Positions 27,200 to 36,579 of a stretch of 64,000 bases of DNA are shown here, in pieces. Under the pieces are notes generated by a model, which saw only the letters and a list, made by a program, of their open reading frames with translations, was not told where the DNA came from and made no database searches. Source of the stretch: Ruminococcaceae bacterium AM07-15 (GTDB lineage: Bacteria; Bacillota; Clostridia; Oscillospirales; Butyricicoccaceae). Positions within the stretch are counted from its first letter, which is position 1. Every line of letters starts with the position of its first letter. The translations under genes were made by a program, and so were the position numbers. The stretch lies in contig QUDE01000010.1 of the NCBI GenBank assembly GCA_003477405.1, positions 34,768-98,767 on the forward strand. The letters are read 5' to 3'.

Positions 27200-27238
27200 A
27201 AAATCGCCGGAGTGCTTTGCATTCCGGCGATTTTTTCT
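27200..27238 (+). terminator. Intrinsic terminator of the zinc-ribbon pair
   Basis: An AAATCGCCGGA/TCCGGCGATTT stem is followed by TTTTTT. Confidence 0.95.
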
Positions 27239-27382
27239 CTCCGGCCGGGGTAGGCGGCGGCAGGCGGATATGATATACTGATCCCAGAGCGGGCGGCGCA
27301 ACCGTTGCAGGAAGCCGGTTTTCCGCCTTTTGCAGAGCAAGAAAAATCTGTGATCATGGAAAAGGGAAAGGAGCCGTAAATT

Positions 27383-28789
27383 ATGTGGGATCTGCTTTTG
27401 ACAAACGGTGTCATCATCACAGTGGATGGAGAGCACCATCTCTATGACAAGGGGTATATCGGGGTGGAAGGGGACACCATCGCCGCCATCGGCCCCATGG
27501 AGGAGCTGGGAGAACGCACAGCCGCCCGAGTCATCGACTGCAAAGGCCATGCCATTCTTCCCGGATTGGTGGACGGTCACGGCCACGGCGGCCATTGCCT
27601 GATCCGCACCCTGGGAGAGCATCTGGATGATGGCTGGGAGGAGATGGCCGAGACCATCTACTACAAATGCACCGCTCCGGAGTTCTGGCGGGCCGAAGGT
27701 GCACTGGCCGCGGCGGAGCGGCTGAAGTTCGGCACCACCACCGCTGTGTCCATGGTGGGCAGCACGCCCAGAGTGGACAGTATTCTGCCGGTGCAGGCCA
27801 ACCTGGAAGGATCGGTGGCCACCGGTATTCGGCAGTTGTCCGGCATTGGATGCCCCTATGGCGCATTCCCCAAGGTGGCCCGTACTTATCGGGAGGACGG
27901 CAGCTTTGAGGATACCGTGGTCACACCGGAAATGGCCTATCAAACCACCGAAGAAGCGGTGCGCACCCTCAACGGCCGCCACAAGCGGATGATGTGCATT
28001 GTGGCCCCCGGGCGCATGGGCCGCCGTCCCGATGAGAGCGACGAAGCCAATATCCGTCACAATCGGGAGATGCACCGCATTGCGGAAACCTATGATGTGC
28101 CGCTGCACACCCACGCCTATGGCGGCGATGTGCAGTTTATGATGGATCACACCCCGGAGGTGCTCACCCCCCGGCTCAGTCTGACCCACAGCACCGGGTA
28201 CAGCCAGCAGGAACTGGAGATCCTGGCCCGCACCGGCCCCTATGTGTTCCACGGCCCCACCACCCACGCCAACGCAGTGGGCCATTGCCCGGTGCAGGAG
28301 ATGCTGGAAATGGGCATCCATCTGGCCGTGGTCACCGACGGCACCGCCGGTGACCGGAGCTTTGATCTGTGGCGGGATATGAAGAATGTGCAGCTGTTCC
28401 AGCGCTTCCGGAAACGGGACGGAACCCTTCTGCCTTGCGGCAAGGTGCTGGAGCTGGTGACCATCGAGCCGGCCCGGGCACTGGGGCTGGATCATCTCAT
28501 CGGTTCTCTGGAAGTGGGCAAGCGGGCCGATATCATCGCCGTCAATGTGATGCAGCCCCATCTGGCTCCCTTCGTCATGCCGGTGCAGCGGCTGGTTTAC
28601 CACGCCATGGGTCAGGATGTGGATCTGGTGATCGTGGACGGCCAGATCGCCATGGAAGGGAGAACCCTCACTCAGATTTCGGAAGAAAAGGTGCTGGAGG
28701 ATGCCGCCCGGGCCTTTGAAAAGATGATCAGCCGTCTGAACCGGCCGGAAGTCATGCAGAACGACAAGCTCTATGAGCTGCGTCAGTGA
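27383..28789 (+). CDS. Amidohydrolase-family protein, substrate unknown
   Basis: This 468-residue cyclic-amidohydrolase-like enzyme has a beta-sandwich N-terminus and the metal HxH site as DGHGHGGH (about 66-73). A further metal histidine lies in LHTHAYGGDV (about 237), and the DGTAGDRS aspartate region is at about 317. The C-terminus carries GSLEVGKRADIIAVNV, the usual amidohydrolase ending. It is closest to TRZ/ATZ deaminases and hydrolases, but no substrate can be assigned. It differs clearly from the MtaD-like enzyme at 8690, which has NAHTH. The ribosome binding site is AAAGGAG. Confidence 0.78.
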   Translation: MWDLLLTNGVIITVDGEHHLYDKGYIGVEGDTIAAIGPMEELGERTAARVIDCKGHAILPGLVDGHGHGGHCLIRTLGEHLDDGWEEMAETIYYKCTAPEFWRAEGALAAAERLKFGTTTAVSMVGSTPRVDSILPVQANLEGSVATGIRQLSGIGCPYGAFPKVARTYREDGSFEDTVVTPEMAYQTTEEAVRTLNGRHKRMMCIVAPGRMGRRPDESDEANIRHNREMHRIAETYDVPLHTHAYGGDVQFMMDHTPEVLTPRLSLTHSTGYSQQELEILARTGPYVFHGPTTHANAVGHCPVQEMLEMGIHLAVVTDGTAGDRSFDLWRDMKNVQLFQRFRKRDGTLLPCGKVLELVTIEPARALGLDHLIGSLEVGKRADIIAVNVMQPHLAPFVMPVQRLVYHAMGQDVDLVIVDGQIAMEGRTLTQISEEKVLEDAARAFEKMISRLNRPEVMQNDKLYELRQ

Positions 28790-28795
28790 TGAAAC

Positions 28796-29368
28796 ATGAG
28801 CTGGGACAGAGAGCGTCAGGCAGAATTTGATCCCTTTTGGGAAAATGTGACCGTCACAGGCCATTTTTACCGCCGGGAACTGAAACGGATGGTTCTGTGC
28901 AGTCTGGGATTGACGGCCCTTTTGGGTTATTTGGTGTTTGTGGCAAAGCAGAGTCCACTGCTTTTTCTGGTGCCGCCGCTGGTGCTGTTGCTGGCGGTGG
29001 GAAGGATGCTGCTGGGCGGCACCCGGGCTTTTTCCCGGGAGATGGCCTCCCTGGACCCATTCCGCCGGGAGCGTCTGCTCCGTGCTTTTCAGCAGCCCCA
29101 TCCCCAGGGCCGGCTGTGGAGCGGAGAAGGGCATCTGCTGGAAAACTGCCTTCTTTGCCGGGTCGGCGGCCGGCTGCGGCTGATCCCCCTGGAAAAGGTC
29201 ACCCGCACCCGGCGGGTGGAGGTGAGCCGCTCGGCCGGACTGGTCAAGGCACTGATCCTGTGGAGTGATGCAGGCAGCTGCCGTCTGGAGTTTAGCGGAA
29301 AGCACCGGGCCGAGCTGGAAGAAGTGGAAGAGTGGATCTCCCGGGCCGGTGGAAAAGTGGGAGAATAG
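28796..29368 (+). CDS. Hypothetical protein with two membrane segments
   Basis: I do not recognise this 190-residue protein. It has a cytoplasmic start, two hydrophobic segments (about 35-52 and 54-72: LCSLGLTALLGYLVFVA and LLFLVPPLVLLLAVGRML) and a basic, mostly beta C-terminal domain of about 115 residues. The domain pattern resembles YcxB/PH-like soluble domains attached to a two-helix membrane hairpin, but this is only an impression. It starts 7 bp after the amidohydrolase stop, so it is co-transcribed with it. A shared bidirectional terminator follows. Confidence 0.6.
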   Translation: MSWDRERQAEFDPFWENVTVTGHFYRRELKRMVLCSLGLTALLGYLVFVAKQSPLLFLVPPLVLLLAVGRMLLGGTRAFSREMASLDPFRRERLLRAFQQPHPQGRLWSGEGHLLENCLLCRVGGRLRLIPLEKVTRTRRVEVSRSAGLVKALILWSDAGSCRLEFSGKHRAELEEVEEWISRAGGKVGE

Positions 29369-29375
29369 CAAAAAG

Positions 29376-29407
29376 AAAGCCCTTGGCAGTTTGCCAAGGG
29401 CTTTTGT
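29376..29407. terminator. Bidirectional terminator between convergent units
   Basis: An AAAGCCCTTGGCA/TGCCAAGGGCTTT perfect stem with loop GTT serves both the plus-strand gene and uvrA. Confidence 0.93.
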
Positions 29408-29411
29408 GTCT

Positions 29412-32243
29412 TTATTTGCCTTTTTCCAGGTAGGGTTTCAGATATTGACCGGTATAGGAAGCGGGGTTCTGGGCCACCTCTTCCGGGGTGCCCTGGGCCA
29501 CCAGAGTACCGCCGCCGCTGCCGCCTTCGGGCCCCAGGTCGATGATGTGATCGGCGATCTTGATCACATCCAGGTTGTGCTCGATGACGATGACGGTGTT
29601 GCCCGCCTGCACCAGCGCGTCCAGCACCTGGGTCAGTTTGTGCACATCGGCAATGTGCAGCCCGGTGGTGGGTTCGTCCAGGATATACACCGTTTTGCCG
29701 GTGTGCCGTTTGCTCAGCTCGGTGGCCAGCTTGACCCGCTGGGCTTCACCGCCCGACAAAGTGGTGGAGGGCTGGCCCAGCTTGATATACCCCAGGCCCA
29801 CATCGTACAGGGTCTGGATCTTCTTTTGCACCTTGGGGATGCTTTCAAAGAAGGGAAGGGCTTCGTCCACCGTCATATCCAGCACTTCGTTGATATTCTT
29901 CCCTTTGTAGTGTACTTCCAGGGTTTCCCGGTTGTACCGTTTGCCGCCGCACACATCACAGGGCACATAGATGTCAGGGAGAAAGTGCATTTCGATCTTC
30001 ACCAGACCACCGCCGCCGCAGGCTTCGCACCGACCGCCCCGCACATTGAAGGAGAACCGGCCAGGGCCATAGCCTCGGGCTTTGGCGTCCTGGGTTTTGG
30101 CGAAGATCTCCCGGATGTCCCCGAACAGCCCGGTGTAGGTGGCCGGGTTGGAGCGGGGTGTGCGGCCAATGGGGGATTGGTCGATGTTGATCACCTTGTC
30201 CAGGTACTGGAGGCCATCGATTTTGTCAAAGGCCCCGGGACGGGTGCGTGCCCCGTTGAGCTCGGCGGCCAGATGCTTATAGAGCACCTCGTTGATCAGG
30301 GAGCTTTTCCCCGAGCCGGAGACGCCGGTGACCACCGTCAGCGTGCCCAGGGGGATGTCCACATTCAGCTTTTGCAGGTTGTTTTCCCGGGCGCCCCGGA
30401 TCTTGAGAAAATGGCCGTTTCCCTTCCGGCGCTCCTGGGGTACCGGGATGCTCTTTTTGCCGCTGAGGTATTGGCCGGTGAGGGACTCCGGGCAATCCAT
30501 AATGGCCTGGCAGTCTCCGGCGCAGAGGATCTCGCCGCCGTGGACACCGGCTCCCGGCCCCACATCGATGATATAGTCGGCTTCCCGCATGGTCTCTTCG
30601 TCATGCTCTACCACAATCAGGGTGTTGCCCAGATCCCGCAGCCGTTTCAGGGTGCTCAGCAATTTGTCGTTGTCCCGCTGGTGCAGGCCGATGGAGGGCT
30701 CGTCCAGGATGTAGAGCACACCCATCAGGGAGGAGCCGATCTGGGTGGCCAGACGAATGCGCTGGGCCTCGCCGCCGGACAGAGTGCCACTGGCCCGGGA
30801 CAGGGTCAGGTATTCCAGGCCCACGCTGCGGAGAAAGCCCAGCCGCTCTTTGATCTCTTTCAGAATCCGCTGGGCGATCATGGCTTCCCGGTCGGTGAGG
30901 GTCAGCCCTTCCAGAAATTCCAGGGCCTTTGTCACGGAAAAGTCGGTGAAATCGGTGATGTTGATGCCGCCCACCGTCACCGCCAGAGCTTCGGGCTTGA
31001 GTCGTTTGCCATGGCAGGCCTGGCAGGGGATGGGGCTCATGCACTCTTCGATCTCTTCCCGCACACTTTCGCTGGCGCTTTCCCGGTACCGCCGTTCCAG
31101 ATTCCGCAGCACCCCTTCAAAGGCCTGGGTATAGTGGCCGCTGCCGCCGGAACGCTTCCAGTGCAGCTCCAGTTTTTCGCCTTTGGTGCCGTAGAGAATG
31201 GCGTCCAGAGCCTTTTTGGGCAGATCTTTCACCGGGGTGTCCAGGGAAAAGCCGTATTTTTGGGACAGGGCATTGAAATACATCCGGGCGATGCTGCCAT
31301 CGTCCAGGGAGTTCCAGCCGGAGGCCTTGATGGCCCCTTCGTTGATGGACAGATTCTGGTTGGGGATGATCCGCTGGGGGTCCAGCTCCAGCTTCATCCC
31401 CAGGCCGGTGCATTCCGGGCAGGCCCCGTAAGGGTTGTTGAAGGAAAAGAGCCGGGGAGTCAACTCCTCAATGGAGATGCCGCAGTCCTCACAGGCGTAG
31501 TTCTGGGAAAACAGGGGCTCGCTGCCGCCGGGAACCTGGGCGATCACCAGGCCGCCGGACAGGCTGGCGGCGGTTTCCACCGAGTCGGTGAGCCGGCGCT
31601 GTACCCCTTCTTTCAGAACGATCCGGTCCACCACGATTTCGATGTTGTGCTTTTTGTTCTTTTCCAGCTTGATCTCTTCCGAAAGGTCATAGAGATTGCC
31701 GTCCACCCGCACCCGCACAAAACCGCTGCGCTGGGCGTCTTCGAAAATCTTCTGGTGTTCGCCTTTCCGGGCCCGCACCACCGGGGCCAGGATCTGCAGC
31801 CGGGTGCCTTCCCCCATGTTCATCAGCTGGTCGATGATCTGGTCGATGGTCTGCTGACGGATCTCCTTGCCGCATTTGGGACAGTGGGGCGTGCCGATGC
31901 GGGCCCACAGCAGGCGGAGATAGTCGTAGATCTCGGTGACGGTGCCCACCGTGGACCGGGGGTTTTTGGAGGTGGTCTTCTGGTCGATGGAAATGGCCGG
32001 GGACAACCCTTCGATGGAGTCCACATCGGGCTTTTCCATCTGTCCCAGAAACATCCGGGCATAGGAGGAGAGGGATTCCACATACCGGCGCTGGCCTTCG
32101 GCATAAATGGTGTCAAAGGCCAGAGAGCTTTTGCCCGAGCCGGAAATGCCGGTGACCACAGTGAGGGTATCCCGGGGAATGGTCACATCCACATTTTTCA
32201 AATTGTGCACCCGGGCCCCTTTGACGATGATTTTGTCGATCAT
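29412..32243 (-). CDS. uvrA: Excinuclease ABC subunit A
   Basis: This 943-residue UvrA is the damage-sensing ATPase of nucleotide excision repair. Two ABC modules are visible, with Walker [10 protein letters not shown] (about 32) and GVSGSGKSS (about 637) and two signature motifs ([10 protein letters not shown] and [10 protein letters not shown]). Two CxxC...CxxC zinc modules are present, the second being CEACGGGG...[10 protein letters not shown] (about 730-755). I prefer ATG 32243, which gives [17 protein letters not shown]; the frame extends 5 codons to a TTG. It lies 48 bp behind uvrB on the same strand, as a uvrBA operon. Confidence 0.97.
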   Translation of the reverse strand: MIDKIIVKGARVHNLKNVDVTIPRDTLTVVTGISGSGKSSLAFDTIYAEGQRRYVESLSSYARMFLGQMEKPDVDSIEGLSPAISIDQKTTSKNPRSTVGTVTEIYDYLRLLWARIGTPHCPKCGKEIRQQTIDQIIDQLMNMGEGTRLQILAPVVRARKGEHQKIFEDAQRSGFVRVRVDGNLYDLSEEIKLEKNKKHNIEIVVDRIVLKEGVQRRLTDSVETAASLSGGLVIAQVPGGSEPLFSQNYACEDCGISIEELTPRLFSFNNPYGACPECTGLGMKLELDPQRIIPNQNLSINEGAIKASGWNSLDDGSIARMYFNALSQKYGFSLDTPVKDLPKKALDAILYGTKGEKLELHWKRSGGSGHYTQAFEGVLRNLERRYRESASESVREEIEECMSPIPCQACHGKRLKPEALAVTVGGINITDFTDFSVTKALEFLEGLTLTDREAMIAQRILKEIKERLGFLRSVGLEYLTLSRASGTLSGGEAQRIRLATQIGSSLMGVLYILDEPSIGLHQRDNDKLLSTLKRLRDLGNTLIVVEHDEETMREADYIIDVGPGAGVHGGEILCAGDCQAIMDCPESLTGQYLSGKKSIPVPQERRKGNGHFLKIRGARENNLQKLNVDIPLGTLTVVTGVSGSGKSSLINEVLYKHLAAELNGARTRPGAFDKIDGLQYLDKVINIDQSPIGRTPRSNPATYTGLFGDIREIFAKTQDAKARGYGPGRFSFNVRGGRCEACGGGGLVKIEMHFLPDIYVPCDVCGGKRYNRETLEVHYKGKNINEVLDMTVDEALPFFESIPKVQKKIQTLYDVGLGYIKLGQPSTTLSGGEAQRVKLATELSKRHTGKTVYILDEPTTGLHIADVHKLTQVLDALVQAGNTVIVIEHNLDVIKIADHIIDLGPEGGSGGGTLVAQGTPEEVAQNPASYTGQYLKPYLEKGK

Positions 32244-32306
32244 ATTTTTCCAAACCAATCCCCCGGGGGATGATACCCCGGGGGCCTTTCTTCTGGGATG
32301 GGGAGG

Positions 32307-34277
32307 CTATTTTTCCTCCCGGAGCTTTTTCAGCTGGTCCCGGAGCACGGCAGCGTATTCGAATTCCAGCATCTTGGCTGCTTCCCGCATATCCTTTTCC
32401 AGCTTCTGTATGGTCAGTTCCTTCTGTTTCTTGGTCATTTTTTTCAGGCTGTCCGCCGGCATGGCCAGGGTGCTGGCGTCCCGGGAGATCTCGATCACAT
32501 CCCGCACGCTTTTGAACACCGTTTTGGGGGTGATGCCGTGGCGCTTGTTGTAATCGTCCTGAATGGAGCGGCGGCGCTGGGTTTCCCGGATGGCCCGGTC
32601 CATGGAGGGGGTGATGGTGTCGGCGTACATGATCACCTGGCCGTGGGCATTTCGGGCCGCCCGGCCGATGGTCTGGATGAGGGAGGTCTCGCTGCGCAGG
32701 AAACCTTCCTTGTCGGCGTCCAGAATGGCTACCAGGGACACTTCCGGCAGGTCCAGGCCTTCCCGCAAAAGGTTGATGCCGATGAGCACCTGGAATTCGC
32801 CCAAACGGAGATCCCGCAAAAGCTGCATCCGTTCGATGGTGTCGATGTCGTGGTGCATATACCGGCAGGCGATGCCCTCCTGGCGGAGATAGTCGGTAAG
32901 GTCCTCGGCCATCCGCTTGGTAAGTGTGGTGACCAGCACCCGTTCCTTCTGTTTTTCCCGCTGGCGGATCTCGTCGATCAGATCGTCGATCTGGCCTTCC
33001 ACCGGCCGGACGATGACCTCCGGGTCCAACAGTCCCGTGGGGCGGATGACCTGCTCCACCGTCTGGGAAGAGCGGGTGCGCTCGTATTCTCCCGGGGTGG
33101 CGCTGACATAGATCACCTGGTTGATCCGCTCCTGGAATTCCGGGAAGTTGAGCGGACGGTTGTCAAAGGCCGAGGGCAGGCGGAAGCCGTAGTCCACCAG
33201 CATTTCCTTCCGGGCCCGGTCGCCATGGTACATGGCCCGCACCTGGGGCAGGGTCACATGGGATTCGTCGATGATCATTAAAAAGTCTTTGGGGAAATAG
33301 TCCAGCAAGGTGTGAGGGGCCGAGCCGGGAGCCCGTCCGGAAAGCACCCGGGAATAGTTCTCGATGCCGCTGCAAAAGCCGATCTCCCGCAGCATTTCCA
33401 TATCATAGGCGGTGCGCTGCTTGATCCGCTGGGCTTCGATGAGTTTGCCCTCTTTTTCAAAGAAGGCCACCCGCTCTTTGGCCTCTTCCTCGATCTCCCG
33501 GATGGCCACCTCCAGCTTGTCCTTGGGGGTGACATAGTGGGAGGCGGGGTAGATGGCCACATGATCCACCACCCGGCGCACCTGGCCGGTGACGATGTTG
33601 ATCTCGGAGATCCGGTCGATCTCATCGCCGAAAAACTCCACCCGGATGGCGTAGTCGTCGGTGTAGGCCAGGTGAATCTCCAGGGTATCTCCCCGCACCC
33701 GGAAGCGGTTGCGGTCAAAGCTGATGTCGTTGCGCTCGTACTGGATCTCCACCAGCTTGCGGCAGATCTCGTCCCGGTCCCGCACCTGGCCGGTGCGCAG
33801 GGAGATCACCATGTTGGCATAGTCGATGGGGTCGCCCAGGGAGTAGATGCAGGAGACGCTGGCCACGATGATCACATCCCGCCGCTCAAACAGGGCCGAG
33901 GTGGCCGAGTGGCGCAGCCGGTCCAGTTCGCTGTTCACATCGGAGTCTTTTTCAATATAGGTATCGGTGGAGGGGATATAGGCCTCCGGCTGATAGTAAT
34001 CGTAGTAGGAGACGAAAAACTCCACGGCGTTGTGGGGGAAAAATTCCCGGAACTCCGAGCAAAGCTGGGCGGCCAGGGTTTTGTTGTGGGCCAGAACCAG
34101 AGTGGGCCGCTGCACTTTTTGGATGATGTTGGCCATGGTGAAAGTTTTGCCCGAACCGGTGACGCCCAAAAGGGTCTGTTCCGGCAGGCCCAGTTCCACC
34201 CCTTGGGCCAGTTTTTCGATGGCCTCCGGCTGATCTCCCGAAGGTTTGTAATCGCTGACGATCTGAAATTCCGGCAT
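32307..34277 (-). CDS. uvrB: Excinuclease ABC subunit B
   Basis: This 656-residue UvrB has Walker [11 protein letters not shown] (about 39-48), the beta-hairpin region with [10 protein letters not shown] (about 92), helicase motifs ([32 protein letters not shown]) and a C-terminal UVR domain ([24 protein letters not shown]). UvrB receives damaged DNA from UvrA and loads UvrC; uvrC is not in the window. AAAGGAGGGG precedes the ATG. The GC-rich palindrome between uvrB and uvrA has no good T tract, so transcription probably continues into uvrA. Confidence 0.98.
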   Translation of the reverse strand: MPEFQIVSDYKPSGDQPEAIEKLAQGVELGLPEQTLLGVTGSGKTFTMANIIQKVQRPTLVLAHNKTLAAQLCSEFREFFPHNAVEFFVSYYDYYQPEAYIPSTDTYIEKDSDVNSELDRLRHSATSALFERRDVIIVASVSCIYSLGDPIDYANMVISLRTGQVRDRDEICRKLVEIQYERNDISFDRNRFRVRGDTLEIHLAYTDDYAIRVEFFGDEIDRISEINIVTGQVRRVVDHVAIYPASHYVTPKDKLEVAIREIEEEAKERVAFFEKEGKLIEAQRIKQRTAYDMEMLREIGFCSGIENYSRVLSGRAPGSAPHTLLDYFPKDFLMIIDESHVTLPQVRAMYHGDRARKEMLVDYGFRLPSAFDNRPLNFPEFQERINQVIYVSATPGEYERTRSSQTVEQVIRPTGLLDPEVIVRPVEGQIDDLIDEIRQREKQKERVLVTTLTKRMAEDLTDYLRQEGIACRYMHHDIDTIERMQLLRDLRLGEFQVLIGINLLREGLDLPEVSLVAILDADKEGFLRSETSLIQTIGRAARNAHGQVIMYADTITPSMDRAIRETQRRRSIQDDYNKRHGITPKTVFKSVRDVIEISRDASTLAMPADSLKKMTKKQKELTIQKLEKDMREAAKMLEFEYAAVLRDQLKKLREEK

Positions 34278-34342
34278 AGTGCCCCTCCTTTGCTTTGGGC
34301 AGTAAAAGGCGCCGCGCCAAACAGGGCGGCGCTTCTGGCAAC

Positions 34343-34371
34343 ATTATAGCAGAACATTTGTTCCGGCACAA
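34343..34371 (-). promoter_or_regulatory. Sigma-A promoter of uvrBA
   Basis: On the minus strand TTGTGC (34366-34371), 17 bp, TATAAT (34343-34348) with an extended TG. A GC-rich hairpin (about 34309-34333) lies in the short leader. I see no match to the Clostridium LexA site. Confidence 0.7.
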
Positions 34372-34392
34372 CCATTTGCCGGATACTGGATG

Positions 34393-35085
34393 TTATGGAT
34401 AATAGGAAGCGTTCATGGAAAAGTAGCCGGAATCGGCCATGGACACATAGTCGTTGTCGGCCACGATGATGTGATCCACCAGATGCACCGTGACGCCAGC
34501 CAGGGCATTGTACAACCGGTCGGTGGTGTGCAGGTCCTCTTCCGAAGGCAGAGCCACCCCATTGGGATGGTTGTGAGCCAGCACCACATGGGCGGCATTG
34601 AAGCGCAAAGCGGTTTCCACCACCGAGCGGGAGCTGACGGCGGCGCTGTTTAAGTTGCCGGTGGCCAGCAGGATGCAGCTGAGCAAACGGTGTTTGCTGT
34701 CGGTGCATAGGAGAAAGACGGTTTCCACCGTCCGGCCGATGAACCGGGGGATCAGATAGGCGGCGCATTTTTCCGGGCTGTTCAGGACCACATGGGTTTC
34801 TTGTTCGGAGTAGTACATCCGGCACAGGCCGGGGATGAGCCGCAGCAAAGTGGCGGCATTGGGGCCGATGCCGGGGATCTTCTGCAAAGACTCCCGGGGT
34901 GCATGACAGATGCCATGGAGCGAGCCGTATACATGAAGCAGCTCGTGGGCGATGGGATTGGTATCCACCCGGGGCAGAGCACAGCTGAGAAGCATTTCCA
35001 GCATTTCGTGGTCGTGAAACCCATCGGCGCCCATTTGGTCATAGCGTTGGCGCATCCGTTCTCTGTGGCCGTCGTGTATACCCAT
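34393..35085 (-). CDS. radC: RadC-family JAB/MPN protein
   Basis: This 230-residue protein has an N-terminal UPF0758 helix-hairpin-helix region (KIPGIGPNAATLL, about 68-80). The C-terminal JAB1/MPN metalloprotease-like domain has the JAMM motif in VVLAHNHPNGVALPSEED (about 176-193). RadC was named for DNA repair, but its true function is unresolved. The gene is between folT and uvrB on the same strand, probably transcribed separately since a terminator-rich element lies upstream. Confidence 0.93.
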   Translation of the reverse strand: MGIHDGHRERMRQRYDQMGADGFHDHEMLEMLLSCALPRVDTNPIAHELLHVYGSLHGICHAPRESLQKIPGIGPNAATLLRLIPGLCRMYYSEQETHVVLNSPEKCAAYLIPRFIGRTVETVFLLCTDSKHRLLSCILLATGNLNSAAVSSRSVVETALRFNAAHVVLAHNHPNGVALPSEEDLHTTDRLYNALAGVTVHLVDHIIVADNDYVSMADSGYFSMNASYYP

Positions 35086-35173
35086 AGTGTCCGCTCCCTT
35101 TTATTTTTCATACATATATATCTATTGTAACGGGGCGGCCTGTTTTTGGCAAGGCCCTGGAAAGCAGAAAAAA

Positions 35174-35194
35174 AGACGGGCGGCCAGCCCGTCC
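35174..35194 (-). terminator. Terminator of folT (minus strand)
   Basis: GACGGGC/GCCCGTC (35175-35193) is followed on the minus strand by a run of T (35168-35174). The same 20-bp sequence recurs at 35378-35397, where it acts on the plus strand. Confidence 0.75.
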
Positions 35195-35252
35195 AGATTG
35201 CAGAAAAATTGATATGGCCAGAGGAGCAGTTTGTCTTACCCTTAAACAATCT

Positions 35253-35403
35253 GCAAAAACCGGCGACCTGTGCGGCGGTTTTTGCACCAATCAAGGGGCC
35301 AGTGTGCGCCGAAGGCGTGCATGCAGACCCTTGTAAAAACTCGAAAAAGTGGCTTTCGCCACTTTTTCGACACGCTCAGACGGGCGGCCAGCCCGTCTTT
35401 TTT
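35253..35403 (+). repeat. Dispersed structured element, copy 2 (four hairpins)
   Basis: This is the same architecture as 12930-13083: hairpin A (35253-35285, loop ACCTGTG kept but stem bases different), hairpin B (35293-35332), hairpin C TCGAAAAAGTGGC/GCCACTTTTTCGA (35341-35370), linker CACGCTCAG and terminator D (35379-35403). Compared with copy 1, a pair in hairpin C changes A-T to G-C and stem A changes from AGCTGCG to ACCGGCG with matching changes on the other arm. It points opposite to folT and radC, so it is not a leader of either. Confidence 0.75.
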
Positions 35404-35424
35404 ATTTAGAATGGGAGTATGAAA

Positions 35425-36024
35425 TCAGCGGCGAGCGCCGGTCTTGGCCGAAGGCATCAGACCGGAGCGCTGGAGAATCGGCTCCAGAGCCTTGAACAGC
35501 ACCAGCAGGATGATCACTTCAATGGGGATCATCACGGTGTTTTTCACCAGGCTTTTGGCAGCATAGAACCAGAAGGCCTTGCCCAGCAGAATGGCGTTCC
35601 ACAAAGAGCCAAGCCCCACATTGATGAGATAGGCGATGCAGATACGGGCGCCGGCCAGCCGGGGCAGGTTGGGCTTCTGCCGGTAGAGGAACAGGCCATA
35701 GAAGAAAACGCCCAGCATGGTGTTCAGGGTATAGCCGGGGAAAAAGCTGAAACCTGTGGGGAAGAGGAAAAACTCCGTCAGATCGATGACCGCTCCGGCC
35801 ACCAGACCCACTACAGGTCCGCACACTGCACCCAGGATGGCACGGGGGATAAAGGAAAAATACACCCGCAGGCTTTCGCTCACCGGGATGAAAAGGCCGC
35901 CCATGGCAATGGAGATGGCCGAGAGCAAAGCGGCGATCACCAGAGTGCGCAGGTGTTTGAATTCTTTCACCGATGCGATCCAGAAAGCGGGGCTCAGGGG
36001 GGACAGATAGGTTTTTTCAGGCAT
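35425..36024 (-). CDS. folT: Folate ECF transporter S component FolT
   Basis: This 199-residue integral membrane protein has about six hydrophobic segments. It contains the ECF substrate-binding (S) component pattern LRTLVIAALLSAISIAMG (about 24-41), then FSFIPRAILGAVCGPVVGLVAG (about 57-78). FolT captures folates and works with the shared EcfA/A'/T energising module, encoded elsewhere. ATG 36024 with GAGGAGGT is chosen; the upstream frame runs through the riboswitch. The THF riboswitch directly upstream fixes the substrate assignment. Confidence 0.92.
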   Translation of the reverse strand: MPEKTYLSPLSPAFWIASVKEFKHLRTLVIAALLSAISIAMGGLFIPVSESLRVYFSFIPRAILGAVCGPVVGLVAGAVIDLTEFFLFPTGFSFFPGYTLNTMLGVFFYGLFLYRQKPNLPRLAGARICIAYLINVGLGSLWNAILLGKAFWFYAAKSLVKNTVMIPIEVIILLVLFKALEPILQRSGLMPSAKTGARR

Positions 36025-36031
36025 AAAAAAT

Positions 36032-36066
36032 ACCTCCTCAGTTTGTGATTGCCACATAGAGGAGGT
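36032..36066 (-). promoter_or_regulatory. Anti-Shine-Dalgarno hairpin of folT (riboswitch expression platform)
   Basis: In the RNA, ACCUCCUC (36059-36066) is exactly complementary to the ribosome binding site GAGGAGGU (36032-36039). A competing stem pairs CACAUA with UAUGUG and GGAG with CUCC. It would hold the anti-SD away, and its CA bases overlap the 3' strand of riboswitch helix P1. Confidence 0.65.
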
Positions 36067-36086
36067 CTGGCCGCCGCTCCGGTATG

Positions 36087-36190
36087 TGACAGCGGGATGC
36101 GGCGAATCTACGGCAAGCCAAAACGGCTTTTCGTCCAAAGGGCAACTCCCCGTCCCTTCAGCACTTGACCCATATCCGCCTACTCTGTCA
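36087..36190 (-). ncRNA. Tetrahydrofolate (THF) riboswitch, class I
   Basis: Read on the minus strand this shows the folT-motif architecture. P1 is UGACAG/CUGUCA. The conserved GAGUAG follows. P2 is GGCGGAU/AUUCGCC. A conserved AAGUG follows, then P3 AAGGG/CCCUU whose loop CGGG can pair with CCCG in the 3' GCAUCCCGCU segment (the pseudoknot). The conserved ACGAA leads to P4 AAGCC/GGCUU. These match the THF-I consensus in order and in the conserved unpaired bases. Binding of THF should lower FolT synthesis. Confidence 0.9.
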
Positions 36191-36207
36191 GGTTGATTGA
36201 CAAACAC

Positions 36208-36236
36208 AGTATACACGATTGGGAGCCGAATGAAAA
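36208..36236 (-). promoter_or_regulatory. Promoter of the THF riboswitch-folT unit
   Basis: On the minus strand TTTTCA (36231-36236), 17 bp, TATACT (36208-36213). The start falls about 10 nt before P1. Confidence 0.6.
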
Positions 36237-36395
36237 GGGGGAGTTCTTCGTCATTTGGTACGAAAAACCAAGGAGAATTTTGGAGGATGAAATAAGTGAA
36301 AAGAGAGATAACAGGAGAAAACAGGCGATTTGAAGAGAAAAACAAAGCAGTCGGGAGAAGTGATGCTCTAGAAGCTAAAATTTGTGTAAAAAGGA

Positions 36396-36424
36396 TTGCA
36401 AACAAGGAGAATCAGGTCTATAAT
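36396..36424 (+). promoter_or_regulatory. Sigma-A promoter of corA
   Basis: TTGCAA (36396-36401), 17 bp, TATAAT (36419-36424). It predicts a leader of about 150 nt. Confidence 0.8.
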
Positions 36425-36430
36425 GGTTTT

Positions 36431-36579
36431 GCCCCTGGAGGGAACCGGTTTTCCGGAATCCGTGAAAAGAAGGAGTGAGCGGCGTGAGCCCTGAGCCTGA
36501 AAGTTGCAGACACCGAATGACTACACACGGCCCCGCCGCGTTTTCAGCGCGCCTGGGCTTTTAAAGGAGCGTTGAAAAT
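36431..36579 (+). promoter_or_regulatory. Structured 5' leader of corA (candidate cis-regulator)
   Basis: The leader can form a long-range stem GCGGC (36479-36483) with GCCGC (36535-36539). A 10-bp hairpin pairs UUUUCAGCGC (36541-36550) with GCGUUGAAAA (36569-36578), overlapping the ribosome binding site and abutting AUG 36580. A third pairing, CGCG (36537-36540) with CGCG (36548-36551), excludes both. The AGCCCUGAGCCUGAAAG core (about 36487-36503) stays unpaired. It does not look like the M-box or another class I can name. Confidence 0.55.

Noticed and set aside
29265..32273. 1002-codon open frame on the plus strand opposite uvrA
   Set aside because: It is the mirror of a conserved gene in GC-rich DNA, has no domain motifs and starts inside another gene. 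Same reasoning for the long antisense frames opposite recJ, rel, smc and leuS.
32259..32306. Terminator between uvrB and uvrA
   Set aside because: A GC palindrome is present but without a real T tract in the direction of transcription, so a uvrBA operon is more likely.
36296..36478. 60-codon ORF upstream of corA
   Set aside because: It covers the corA promoter and leader, is lysine-rich with no family resemblance and has no clear ribosome binding site.
36431..36579. M-box (ykoK) riboswitch before corA
   Set aside because: The leader is short and lacks the conserved M-box helices and core sequence.
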